Below are positions 36,525-60,909 of a stretch of 64,000 nucleotides of DNA, in pieces (position 1 is the stretch's first letter; each line of letters starts with the position of its first letter). The notes under the pieces were generated by a model. That model was given only the letters and a program-made list of their open reading frames with translations, ran no database searches and was not told where the DNA came from. This stretch comes from Syngnathus acus (Eukaryota > Chordata > Actinopteri > Syngnathiformes > Syngnathidae): assembly GCF_901709675.1 (NCBI RefSeq), contig NC_051094.1:12518501-12582500 (forward strand). The letters run 5' to 3'. Made by a program: the position numbers and the translations under genes.

Positions 36525-37444
36525 CTTCCTTTCAAATGGTTTCAAACACACCGGAAAGACGTGTAAATGAAGAGTCACGTGACAGGAATTTTATTTTCGG
36601 AACACAGAAAACAGATTATTTTAGTTTTATGCCATGTATATTTTGTCATTTTTCATTTATTATTTTTGTAGTAAGTGGCTTTGGCTCCCCCCCCCCCCCC
36701 TCTATTACACGCTAGTTTTTTTTTATATGTAAATAAAGGTGATTAATTAAAGGCAATCACAATTCTGAATGACTATTTTTTGTTAATCAGACACACTTAG
36801 ACGCATTTGAATATCGGCAAAATTTGTTAAAATAATTAAATGTTTTATCACAATTACTAGATTTAAATTATTATTCTCTGCTTTTTGTTGGCGGTTGCAA
36901 ACCAGATACTGCCATCTACTGGACAGAAACCTGAAACTGATTAGATCAATTAAAAAAAAAGTTTGAGAATACTATAATATACATAAATATAAATAATATA
37001 CATAAAACGAATAAGCGTCAAAATATTTTACCATGACTTGTGACCGACTCAAAAAAGACAGACTAATCGATACTAGCTGGCTTTATTTAAAGGGGGAGGA
37101 CTTCAGTGAGTTCATGGTCAGAGTCCAACCTGACAATACTGTACAATAGTACATTTTCTATTTGACTAAGTTCCGTGGGGAAAAAAAACTGTAAGTACAT
37201 TTGTTAGAAACATTAATTGTATTGTTGAGAACAGAAGTGCTCAGATGTGAATTATCTTGTTAACTGTTATCTATTTAAAGCTACTCAGTGAATCAGGATT
37301 TTTTTTTTTTAATATTTGATGAAGTCAAGTTGTCCATGAAATATATAAATGATGCTTTTTCTCTAATTAATAAGTTCAAAATTAGCATATTATGATAACT
37401 GTGAACATGCCAGTGAAAATGAACATGAATATGTTTTTCAAGAG
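36525..37444. other. Divergent intergenic region between cox6a1 and the lectin gene
   Basis: This contains the cox6a1 promoter side and the lectin gene's upstream region. A C homopolymer is at about 36690-36701. A TATTTAAA sequence at about 37084-37091 could serve as a TATA box for the lectin gene if a 5' UTR intron or long leader exists. A CTCF-like motif (minus strand CCAGTAGATGGCAG) is at about 36910-36923. No exon was found. Confidence 0.45.
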
Positions 37445-38678
37445 ATGGACGCTCAGTACAACCAGTTTGAGTCAACCTCTGAGAGATTTAAGCTTGCAGA
37501 TCAGAATGTCTACAAAGGTAGAATACCCATGCAATCAAATGTCTTAATTATTCTAGTGGTCTCTCTGTTTTACAAATATGTCATTTGTCATTTATAGGTA
37601 TGAAGAGGATATTGGTATATACCCTCTATGGTATCCTTGTGGCCCTGCTTTTAATTCAGCTAATGGTAACTGGGATCAAATGTATGTTTTATAAAGTCAT
37701 TGGCATTCAGTTTATATGTTGGCAATTTCATACATTATGAAATGTTTGTCTTATGGTTTCTTCTGTCTTAAGTCTCGCAGTTAAACACGGAAATCACTGA
37801 CATCAAACTAAACCTAAAAAAAACCAGCCATCAAGCCTCGGGTAAGAAAAGTAAAGATGGACTCAAGATGCAAGATTGTTGCAACGCTGTAAGTAACTTT
37901 TATTTATTTGTATTTCCTCCCAATCAAAGGTGACGGGACAACTATACAAGATGTCCATTTGGAAAAACGTGTCCCAGTTAGAGGTAATCGTGTTTTTCCA
38001 GTATCATCTAACCATCCATTTTCTGTACCGTGTTTCCCATTCAAGGTCTCAGGAAGTTGAAGTTATTTCCCTATAAGTGTTTGCTCGTATTACTCTGCGT
38101 CAAACCAGGAGCATGTAAGGAGGGATGGGTGTCATTCCAAAGCAGCTGCTACTTGCTGTCGACCACCACTGCCACCTGGAGCAGAGCTGAGCAGCAGTGC
38201 CTTTTACGTGCAGCACATCTAGTGGTTGTGAACAGTGTTGAGGAACTGGTGAGCTTCTTGTCCAGCCAGCGTTTACAGCGTAAACGGAATTCAACAAATC
38301 ATCATGTTAATCTTGGGTTGTTTACCGTAGGACTATCTGTCAGAAATTTCTGAAATGACTTATAAATACTGGATTGGACTTGTGGAACGAGTCCACGAGG
38401 GAGAGTGGAGTTGGGTGGATGGAACTGACTACAATAAAATCCCAAAGTAAGTTTTCAATTGTGGAGGCCCTTAAATGTATACAAGCACGTGCTTAACAAT
38501 ATTTCTTTCTGTGTGTTTTCTGAGGTTCTGGGATGTAGATCAGCCTGACAATTGGGCCTTCAGAAAAAATGGTGAGGACTGCGGGCAGATTCATGCTACC
38601 GACGTACGCGTACGCCGGCGGTGGAATGACGCTGACTGCAATATCTCATACAACTTTATATGTGAAATTGGCATATGA
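37445..38678 (+). CDS. Type II C-type lectin receptor with galactose-type QPD motif
   Basis: The best model has seven coding exons (37445-37517, 37598-37681, 37773-37841, 37930-37983, 38109-38248, 38331-38446, 38525-38678), all in phase, giving 229 residues. A short cytosolic tail containing a Tyr (MDAQYNQF) precedes a transmembrane segment at about 29-49, then a short stem, then one C-type lectin domain from about residue 95. The domain has GWVSFQSSCY, the WIGL core, and Ca2+-site motifs QPD (185-187) and WND (212-214), and conserved Cys 198, 217 and 225. QPD is the signature associated with galactose/GalNAc rather than mannose binding. The layout resembles asialoglycoprotein-receptor, CLEC4 and CD209-like families. 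The exact orthologue is not assigned. An alternative acceptor at 38045 instead of 38108 would insert about 21 hydrophobic residues. Confidence 0.85.
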
Positions 38679-38860
38679 GAGTATTTTTTGTCTGTAGAGG
38701 TATTCAAACATGAATGTTAAAAAAATAACGCCATTGCATTTCCAGTGTTTCGATAAAGGCATTGTATTTACAGTGTTTCCTTATAAATGCAATGAGGTGA
38801 GACTACCTTAACCTTACAAAAGACATTTAAGAATCTGCAACTTCCTCATATAATCACCTA

Positions 38861-38866
38861 AATAAA
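38861..38866 (+). terminator. Poly(A) signal of the C-type lectin gene
   Basis: AATAAA, 183 bases after the stop codon, same strand, giving a short 3' UTR. Confidence 0.65.
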
Positions 38867-38959
38867 ATCATCCAGTCAACCACTTTCTACACTGCCAGTT
38901 CTCATGAGAGTTACAGGTGACACATTTCATAGGTGACTTTGGGTGAGGGCCCAATCAGT

Positions 38960-39185
38960 AGCAGTGCCTCGTGTAAACCAACAAGTATTCTCACTCACAG
39001 TCACACCAATGGGCAATTTAGAGTCTCGGAAATATGTACCAAATTTAATTGTTTACGGAATGCGGGAGGAAGCTAGAATACCTGGAGAAAATTCCATACT
39101 TACAAAGGGACAATATGCAGATGGCGTGAGCTGAGCTTCAAACCCAGGACCTCTCGAGATGTGCCAACCACTGGACCCCGTGATG
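38960..39185 (-). repeat. SINE-like repeat fragment, reverse orientation
   Basis: Reverse-complement remnants: ACTCACAGTCACACCAATGG, GCAATTTAGAGTCTC, CGGGAGGAAGCTAGAATACC, TTCAAACCCAGGACC (B-box region), and CACTGGACCCCGTGATGCC. It matches the other SINE-like fragments in the window in layout. Confidence 0.6.
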
Positions 39186-39938
39186 CCTGGACCAAAATTG
39201 ATTACTACATAATTTCACTAAATATTGTCTGACTTGTTAGTACTGCAGTCACTGAGCCCAATACAGCCTTGAGTTCTTCAACCATCCAGCCATTAGATCC
39301 ACCTTGCAAAGACAAAAGTGTTGCGACACCTCCCCATCACCAATAGCAACTGAGGAATAAAAAGGGAAAATGTGGAATGGGTTTCCCTTTTGAAGTTACA
39401 TACATTAGGTTATTATAACATACTAGATTTCCCTTTCTGTTACACTAGGTTGAACATTATCAGAAATGTTTAGAGGTGTTTTTTGGGAAGTCTTTGCTGT
39501 TTACACAGCTGTGTGTCGAGCAAGACCAAAATGCAAAAGTGCCGTCGAATGGCATGGTGGTCAAAGAGGAAAAAAAAAAACAAGTTCTAACACATTGGAA
39601 AAGTCATAAGACTAAGATCCTTATGTCATTTGTGTTTACTTCTTAAACCATATGACCAAAGGACATACAAAGTAAAATAAGACCAGAAGTTAATCATTCA
39701 GTAGTTGATATTTATTTAGTAGAATAATGTAATCCCTGAGTGATTTGCACTCATTACAGCTCAACAATTGAAAACATGTGTTCAATCATGCTTGCTATAA
39801 TTATTTCAAAGGAAAGTGTTTGATTTGAATGTTGACAAGTATATAGTTGTATAAAATCTTCATGTTACCAAAAAAAAAAAAAAAGAAAAAAATCAACTCC
39901 TCCCCATGTACTCCTTATCTCTAGCCCACCTCCTGATC

Positions 39939-39944
39939 TATAAG
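39939..39944 (+). promoter_or_regulatory. Candidate TATA box of pla2g1b
   Basis: TATAAG in GATCTATAAGTGC, placed 42 bases before the start codon. A TATA-containing promoter with a very short leader fits a highly expressed digestive enzyme gene, but the start site is inferred. Confidence 0.4.
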
Positions 39945-39985
39945 TGCAAGCTGTGACAATGTTGCCTGTTTCTCTGCAGGCAACC

Positions 39986-41428
39986 ATGATGAACCTGACA
40001 GCTCCTCTGCTGCTGCTGCTGGCCACCGGTAAGCCTGCTTAAAACACATACGGCACCACTTTGAAAGAACATACGTCTGTTTTACTTGATGTCGTTTACC
40101 AGCTTGTGTGATCAGCGGGGCTCGACTGCCCAAAGCCTTGTGGCAGTTTGCGAACATGATTAAGTGTGCCCAGCCAGGAGTTAACCCTCTGATGTACAAC
40201 GGTTATGGTTGTTGGTGTGGCTTTGGGGGTACAGGAACCCCACGGGATGACCTGGACAGGTAAGGAGCAGAAACCAAAAGCTGAATTCAAGCAGAGGTGT
40301 CCATAAGGTCCAGAAACTCAAAACCCTACCACAGTTTGGGTTTAGCCACATGTGCGACTAGTCAAGCGCTGTTTACCTGCTTGAGTAGAATCACCTGTGG
40401 CTAGATCTAAACTGTGGCATGGTTTTGACAAACTGGATCTGGATTTGATACCTCTGCATTCAAGTTGTGACAATGAAAAACGATCAGGTACTATTCTATA
40501 ATAAAAAAAATCCAATCCACTCGTTTTAGGTGCTGTTATGCCCATGACAAATGTTATGAAAGCAGCAGAAAGAGTCCTGGGTGTGGGAGCATTGCTGATC
40601 TTCCATATGTCCTGGTTTATGATTTCTCCTGCTCAGATAACCAAGTCACCTGCCCAGGTGAGTCTGTGACCCAACTCAAGATTATTCTGACATTTAATAT
40701 GCTAAGGAAAAACTGTAAATACAACAGGTTGAGTGATTAATGCAGAATTCAGCTAAATGTCATAATCGGCCACAACATCAACAATAATCATTAAGGCCCG
40801 ATCGATATGGATGTTCTTTGTATGGAAAAATAATAGATTAATCAGCGATTAATTTACAAAATGTATCATGCCTAAATTATTTTTTGCACCCAATGCCTTT
40901 TAATTATATTATAATATTTGCTATTATACATATTACCCACCAATAGTGGGAGTTAACTGTAAATACATTTTTCAAAAATATAACATCCCTTTTTAATTCC
41001 CAGAATGCATTGCGCGGTGAAATGAATTTATTTGAATAATGGTCATGAGATTGTGTTACCAGCAGTTGAATGGGTGCCATATTTAACATTTATATTTGCT
41101 GTATATTGCTGACCTGCAGGTCAACGAACATTTTGCAAATATATAAAAAAATAACAGTTAAGTGACTTTTAGTCTTCATTTCTACTCAAATATTTCTTTA
41201 CAGTTGTTCTGTTGGACCGTGTGTGTACTACTGCTATGCATAAACAGTTTACTTTGGTATTAATGGAGGTACATGACGTAATGTTTCTGATGTGTCTCCG
41301 TAGCCACAAATGACAAGTGCCAGGCAGCCGTGTGCGAGTGTGATCGCGTGGCAGCTCATTGCTTTGAGCAGGCTGAATTCAACTCTGAAAACAAGGACCT
41401 GGATCCAAAAGTCCACTGTGTCAACTGA
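39986..41428 (+). CDS. pla2g1b: Pancreatic-type secreted phospholipase A2, group IB
   Basis: Four exons (39986-40028, 40103-40259, 40530-40657, 41304-41428) give 150 residues. A signal peptide ([20 protein letters not shown]) is followed by a short propeptide-like ARLPKA, then the mature enzyme starting [10 protein letters not shown]. The calcium-binding loop [13 protein letters not shown] and the catalytic CCYAHDKCY (His-Asp pair) are intact, as is the second Asp in CECD. Fourteen cysteines are present in the mature chain, enough for the seven disulfides of group I enzymes. The enzyme hydrolyses the sn-2 ester of phospholipids, mainly in the gut lumen after trypsin activation. The activation peptide is short and ends in Lys-Ala rather than the Arg-Ala seen in mammals. 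Introns match the usual gene structure. A small MITE lies in intron 2. Confidence 0.96.
40292..40456. mobile_element. MITE with target duplication in pla2g1b intron 2
   Basis: It begins CAGAGGTGTCCATAAGGTCC and ends GGATTTGATACCTCTG. The arms also share ACAGTTTGGGTTTAGCCACATGTG with the reverse of CACCTGTGGCTAGATCTAAACTGT. The flanking 8-mers are AATTCAAG (40284-40291) and CATTCAAG (40457-40464), one mismatch. The 165-bp element is a hAT-type non-autonomous element. Confidence 0.85.
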
Positions 41429-41437
41429 GTAACAATC

Positions 41438-41443
41438 AATAAA
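41438..41443 (+). terminator. Poly(A) signal of pla2g1b
   Basis: AATAAA only 10 bases after the stop codon's last base, giving an unusually short 3' UTR of about 30 bases, as is common in pancreatic enzyme genes. Confidence 0.8.
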
Positions 41444-41483
41444 GAAGCAAGTTTGCACCGCACCATTCTTATCAAAATGCATA

Positions 41484-41489
41484 TTTATT
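41484..41489 (-). terminator. Candidate poly(A) signal of prkab1
   Basis: AATAAA on the minus strand, about 750 bases after the prkab1 stop. It faces the pla2g1b signal at 41438-41443 at a distance of about 40 bases, so the two transcripts may overlap slightly or end at nearly the same point. Other minus-strand hexamers closer to the stop are possible. Confidence 0.5.
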
Positions 41490-42240
41490 TCTTGTTTCGA
41501 CAAACAAAATGAACATTTAGAAATGAATCAGGATAGATTAGGTGTACATATAAGCCTCCATACCACAAAAGCAATACAAATTTATAGCTTTGGTTTGAGA
41601 TTCGAGGCAACTTGGACTCAATTTGGTTCATTGAGCCAAAAGGTTGCGCAATAGTTCTCATACTATCACACATGGATTTGAACACACCTAAAGAAAATGA
41701 CATGGGAATGTTATTCAATCGATCGTCAATATGGTCAGACTTGTTTTTGTGCGCATTCCGCAAACAAACCTGTCAGATCATGCAAATGCACAATGCATGT
41801 ATCAGCCATTGGAAAAAAAAAACATCACTTTTACCCAGGATGCACAACCTTTCGACATTACAGTCTTTTATAAAATCAATATGTTTAACAATAAACATCA
41901 ACTTCAATTGGCTATTTGCTAATGAGCTGACTTATAAACCCTCGGCATTGACTGAAATGCTGTCAAAGGGATGATGCCCGTTTATGGTCAAATAAAGGAA
42001 AGGCATATGTAAATTACAGCATGAGCTTTCATTTAGATTGAATTCAGATTCATCAACATACACACATCATGAATCTGACGGTGATTATACAGTATTCAAA
42101 TTGTGTGTGGAGTTAAATAAAAAAAAATCTATGCATCAATTTAAAAAATAAGGCCCATTGTAATAAAAACAAAAAGAAAAGGAAATATCAAATTATGAAA
42201 ACATCAGCAGCCACTACATTTTCATGACAATGATCTCTAG

Positions 42241-43587
42241 CTATACGGGCTTGTACAGAAGAGTAGTCACATACTTCTTTTTGTATCTGTGTGTTGCACT
42301 CAGAACCATTACGCCATCCTAGAACAAAACACAATGCTTGTTATTTAGGAAAAGAGCCTCACAACAGGGGTGCAATGATGATGTGGATGTTTGTGTTACC
42401 TTAATGGAGAGGGCATATAGGTGATTCAGCATCACGTGGTTGGGCTCAGGAAGCAGGGTTGGGTCACACTGAGAAGAGAAGATTGAAATGAGAGCATAAT
42501 CCATTTAAGTTGGACATAACAAATGGTGAAGGTGCAACATACTGAGATGCCCGTGTCTTTGTTGAGCAGCACTTGGAGCAAGTGTGGGGGTAAAATAGGC
42601 GGATGTTTGAGCTTGTCTTCTGGCTTGACGACGTAAGCGTCTTGTTGGTACGGACCAGGAGGAGAACTGGACAAGTCTGATTGGGGGGAAAAAAAAAAAT
42701 AGCACACAAAGGACTTGATAGAAACAAAACTGCAAAGTGACTATTACCGGAGATGTCTGCAGAATCTTGAGAGTCAATTCGGAGGGCATCGAAGACTTCA
42801 AAATCAGTTGTCTTCACCTGGATAATGTTATTAACGGTTCCGGTTTTGGTTGTGATCACGGCCTGTATGAGCATATGGAGGAAATCACTGAAATGCAGTC
42901 AAAGTTTGAGTTTTCATGCTAACTCATAGTATCCTTTTCATCCTTCCAAGTAATAAAATAAATGTAACGAAAATTAAAATACTGATTTAAAAAAAAAAAA
43001 AAATCAAGTTCATTTCCTTACCCCTGTTGGATCTAATGTCCACTGTCCGTCTACACAAAATTTGTACTGGTGTTCTCCCTCGGGCAGGTCCATGATTGCC
43101 ACAAAGTTGTTCTTGCTGAGTGAGAGATTACACGTTCATCAACAGATTAATTCAATAATATCTCTTAAAGAAGTTGCAACGTTCACAGTGCCACCTTCTA
43201 TTGAGAGGGATCTTGGTGGACCAGTTGTTAAATGAGCCAGACACAAAGACCTCTTTGGCGCTGCCGGCCCAGCGGAACACCGTTGGCCTGGCAAGGGTCG
43301 GACATTTGTTTTCGCTCTCCAGGTCCTGCTGCCAGGCCAGAAACTCCTGTTCCTCCTGTGGTGCCTGGACCCAAGGTTGGTTCCATAATAATGAGGACAT
43401 TAAAGAGCTAAACGCTACACACAGCATTGTCATTGGCTTTAATTTTATTGCACAAACGTGTTACCTTTGTATCCTCCCTCTGGAATATATCTGCATCCTC
43501 TGTGCTGTCTATCAGGATGTTGGGACGCGCCTCCTTGCCTCTTTCACTCTGACTCCCGCTGGCTCTGTCACTATTGCTGTTCCCCAT
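42241..43587 (-). CDS. prkab1: AMP-activated protein kinase, beta-1 subunit
   Basis: Seven exons on the minus strand (43587-43465, 43364-43195, 43115-43022, 42862-42748, 42676-42543, 42468-42400, 42318-42241) give 260 residues. The start MGNSNSDR carries the Gly-2 myristoylation signal. The carbohydrate-binding module (CBM48) covers about residues 67-145, with TVFRWAG, EVFVSGSFNNW and the GQWTLD tryptophan needed for glycogen binding. The serine equivalent to human Ser108 is conserved (NRS, residue 98). The C-terminal alpha/gamma-binding region contains LSSSPPGPY, PPILPPHLLQVLLNKDTG, LPEPNHVMLNHLYALSIK and the final KYVTTLLYKPV. The subunit scaffolds the AMPK heterotrimer and localises it to membranes and glycogen. 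Beta-1 is favoured over beta-2 by the neighbouring genes. Confidence 0.96.
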
Positions 43588-46500
43588 TTTAACAGCATCT
43601 AACACTGGAAGACACAAATATTCATGATAAATACTCACTGACTACTTAATTAGATGAACTTTCACAATCCAATAAAATACAACAAGAACTTTATTGAAAA
43701 ATCTACCATCACAAAAGGTAGCACCTTGCAGGGGGTACAAATAAATTGACATTTTATTAGTGTCCCACGAGATCTTTTTTATTTTCTCGCCTTGGCATAA
43801 AAATAAAGGGGGAATGAATATCACTGTAGAGTGCATGATCCTGGACTGGCCACTAGGGGCGCTTTGAGACGTTCCTTCTGGCCTAACGCAACAACAATCG
43901 GGAACCAAGTAACGATGTATGCTATTCTATTTAATATAGTTTGTTACCTACCTAAAGATTCTTAGTTGACGTCTGGATTTATGCAGTCTTGGGCCGAAGA
44001 GAGGAGTGAATGGAGACGTGAAGTCCTTTTTTGCCGTTGTTTCCGGTCTTTGAGCAGCACTTTTCTCGTTTCAAGAACAAAACAGACGTGCACCCAGTGT
44101 AGACCTAAAGTAACCTTAAAGAGTGATACGAGACGCTTTTTTCAGCCTTTCCTCTACTTCGATTACGCGCCCCGTGATCACGACCATCGCGTACGGACTC
44201 GTTCCGTGGGGGGGGCTTTATTTGCAGTTGTGTTCATTTGCGAATACACGCCTCTTCCGCTGAGTTTGACTTTAACCCGATTTGTGCCGATGTTCGGTCC
44301 TTTGTACAATAATAAGTTGATTTAAAATGTCCTTTTTTTGGTTAATCGCACATGAAAACATGCAGCGTCATCACATTATTGTTTGTAATCATTTGAAGCT
44401 CTACTTAGCTAAATGTGTTTTTAGTGCACAGTTCAAAGTTATTTTTACTTAACAAAGGGATTGTATTTATTTATTTATTTATTTGTTACATACACTTGTG
44501 ATATATTATTCGTAAATGGCTTGAATTGAAGTTCTTGTTTTTGACAAATTTGCAACTATGTTTTTTCACCTTCTTATGGTTGACAATGTGTGCATATGTT
44601 GTACTTTCAAACACATTTCGAAACACGATTCACGAGTCAAATAAAATAAAAGAGTACAACTATCATGCAGTACGTACATTCATTTGCTAATGGGACGCTA
44701 CAGGCAATTACCAATGGCAGATTTAACCGGTAGCTTGTGGTGGGAAAATGTGGCTGACAACTGCACGAGCGCCTCCTCCCGCAATGCATGCACTCCGCCT
44801 CCACATGCAGGTGCTTCAGACATCTGCAGCCCAAATTCCTGCACATAGCGATCTTGCAGTGTCCACCTACACCAGCAGGTTATGTCAGGCAAGACATCCT
44901 GAGAGACCTTCTACTGTTAATGACGGGCTGCAGCATCCCCCGAGACATTAAAAGCAGGAAGATCGAGGCAATAATACCTCCTCGACATGGGTTTAAAAAA
45001 AGTCACCGTCATAAAACAAAGCACAATCATGAATCATCAGAGGACTTAATCTTACAGTGGGGGTACCAATATTCTTCAAAAAGGACCCGTTCCTAAACAT
45101 TAAGAACAAAGATTTATGTCAAAAAATAGCCAACAATCTACATAGAATGTTTTTAAATAATTTATTAAGAAATTCAAAAAGGTTTTTATTTTCTCCAAAG
45201 AAATAACATGACAGGAAATTCTGAAACGGTATTGACAAGTTTGTTTTTTCATCAAAGACAGCATCAAAACTACCGTGGTAGCTTGCAGCACTTTGAGTGT
45301 TTATGAAAACGTTTTATTAAATGTGGAGTGCTTTGTTCTTCTGCCATTTGGCCAGCCAGTGCAAGATCCTATTCACTTTGTTCACAATTATTTTGGTCGA
45401 AAAATAGCCATCACATTGCTTTAGTGTGACCTCCAGTGGATACGTGTGAGGGATGTCAAGGTGACTAGAAAAAGCCACCTTTAAAAAATATATATATACC
45501 GCAATAAATTTGACAAATATGTTAATGTATTATTAAAAAGTCAAATTAAAAAATTTCACATTTTCAACATTGATACCTCCCCCAGACAAAAACAGCATAT
45601 GGTGCATATTTTACACAGTCGGTCAATGTTTAGGAAAATACATAACACACACACAACCAGCAGAGAGAAGCGGCCGTCAGCATGTTTGATTGTGTCTGTG
45701 TGTGCACGGTTGCACAACAGACTACTCCTTCATGTTCTTCCACAAACAATATTCACATATTAAAAATATCACAGTTAAACAACAATATGACAAAGTAAGA
45801 AAACTGTATGTTTTTTCGTCTCCTAGCTAAGGAGCATTTTTACGTGCATCTGTCACCACTCCTCCAAAAAGTCAAAGGAAACAAGGACACCACCTCCCTC
45901 TGCTGAACTCACAGCAGCTTTCCAATGAAATAATAGACTTACGTGTCAGATTGAGAAATGCCTAGGCAAACTTGTGGCTGGTCTAACAATGACAGACATG
46001 TATTGAGATGGTCACAAAACTAAAAACCGTCAAAGTTGCCAACGTATCAGGACTGAAGAGAAGAAGAAAACAAATCACTTCTCTAAAGCCTCCCAGACCC
46101 TAAAAGTAGCTGCCCCCACCTCTTAGAACCCCGAACAAAAGTCATATTTACAGTATTTTACAACATTGTACAGCTCAAGGAGGCCTACCGTGTAATTGTG
46201 ACCAATGACCTGTTTCCTTGCGTAATGCAGAACAAGATTTTGTTAAAATCTACCAAAGGATACAGTACACGTGACAAATTTTCAAGAAATAGAAATGATC
46301 AAAAATTAATTGTTAATATGACATTTTTTGCAGTACAGTTGGTAACCTTCAATTGGAGATTCAGGTTCAGAGGTCAAATAACCTAGTAAGACAAAGCGAT
46401 CGCTCAATATGGGAAAACATCAGCCCAAAAAGTAACACTAAAAATACAGCATCTGTATGTGTTTTTTATGGTTTGCTGGCTTTTCAAAAAGATTGATTTT

Positions 46501-46751
46501 GCTGAGGGTTGGCTGAGTTGAGGTTGCCATAGTAAGAGGGTAGTTGTATGGGGTGGAGGTGGGGTTGTCAGCTTCCCCCACCATGAGAAGTGAAGTGGAC
46601 AGAGCTTGGGCCAGATCAGCTCCAAAGCAACTTCAACTACCTTCAGCTCTCCCTCCGTCAACAACTCTCCGCTGCAATGCAAACAAGCGGCATTAGTCAG
46701 AGGTCACATGCAATCGTACTATACCGTATGCTGCCATAATAACTCACATTT
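43588..46751. other. prkab1 upstream region and msi1 3' UTR
   Basis: No coding exon was found. About 43588-44300 should hold the prkab1 promoter and 5' UTR; a CTCF-like motif (GGCCACTAGGGGCGCT) is at 43849-43864. From about 45100 to 46751 the sequence is likely msi1 3' UTR on the minus strand, A/T-rich, with several minus-strand AATAAA-like signals near 45160-45190. An ORF at 43966-44325 (+) was rejected as chance. Confidence 0.5.

Positions 46752-60909
<14,158 letters not shown>

Larger units (their letters stand above)
38679..39985. other. Lectin gene 3' UTR, SINE-like fragment and pla2g1b promoter
   Basis: The lectin transcript probably ends after AATAAA at 38861-38866. A degenerate reverse SINE-like fragment follows at about 38960-39180. 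The pla2g1b core promoter is at the right end, with a TATAAG sequence at 39939-39944 about 45 bases before the ATG. Nothing else was recognised. Confidence 0.5.

Noticed and set aside
37773-37888. Longer version of lectin exon 3 ending at a GTAAGT donor after 37888
   Set aside because: The open frame continues, but the phase would not match the next exon at 37930, whereas the donor at 37842 does.
43966-44325. 120-codon plus-strand ORF upstream of prkab1
   Set aside because: No recognisable domain, no splice signals joining it to anything, and it lies where the prkab1 promoter and 5' UTR are expected.
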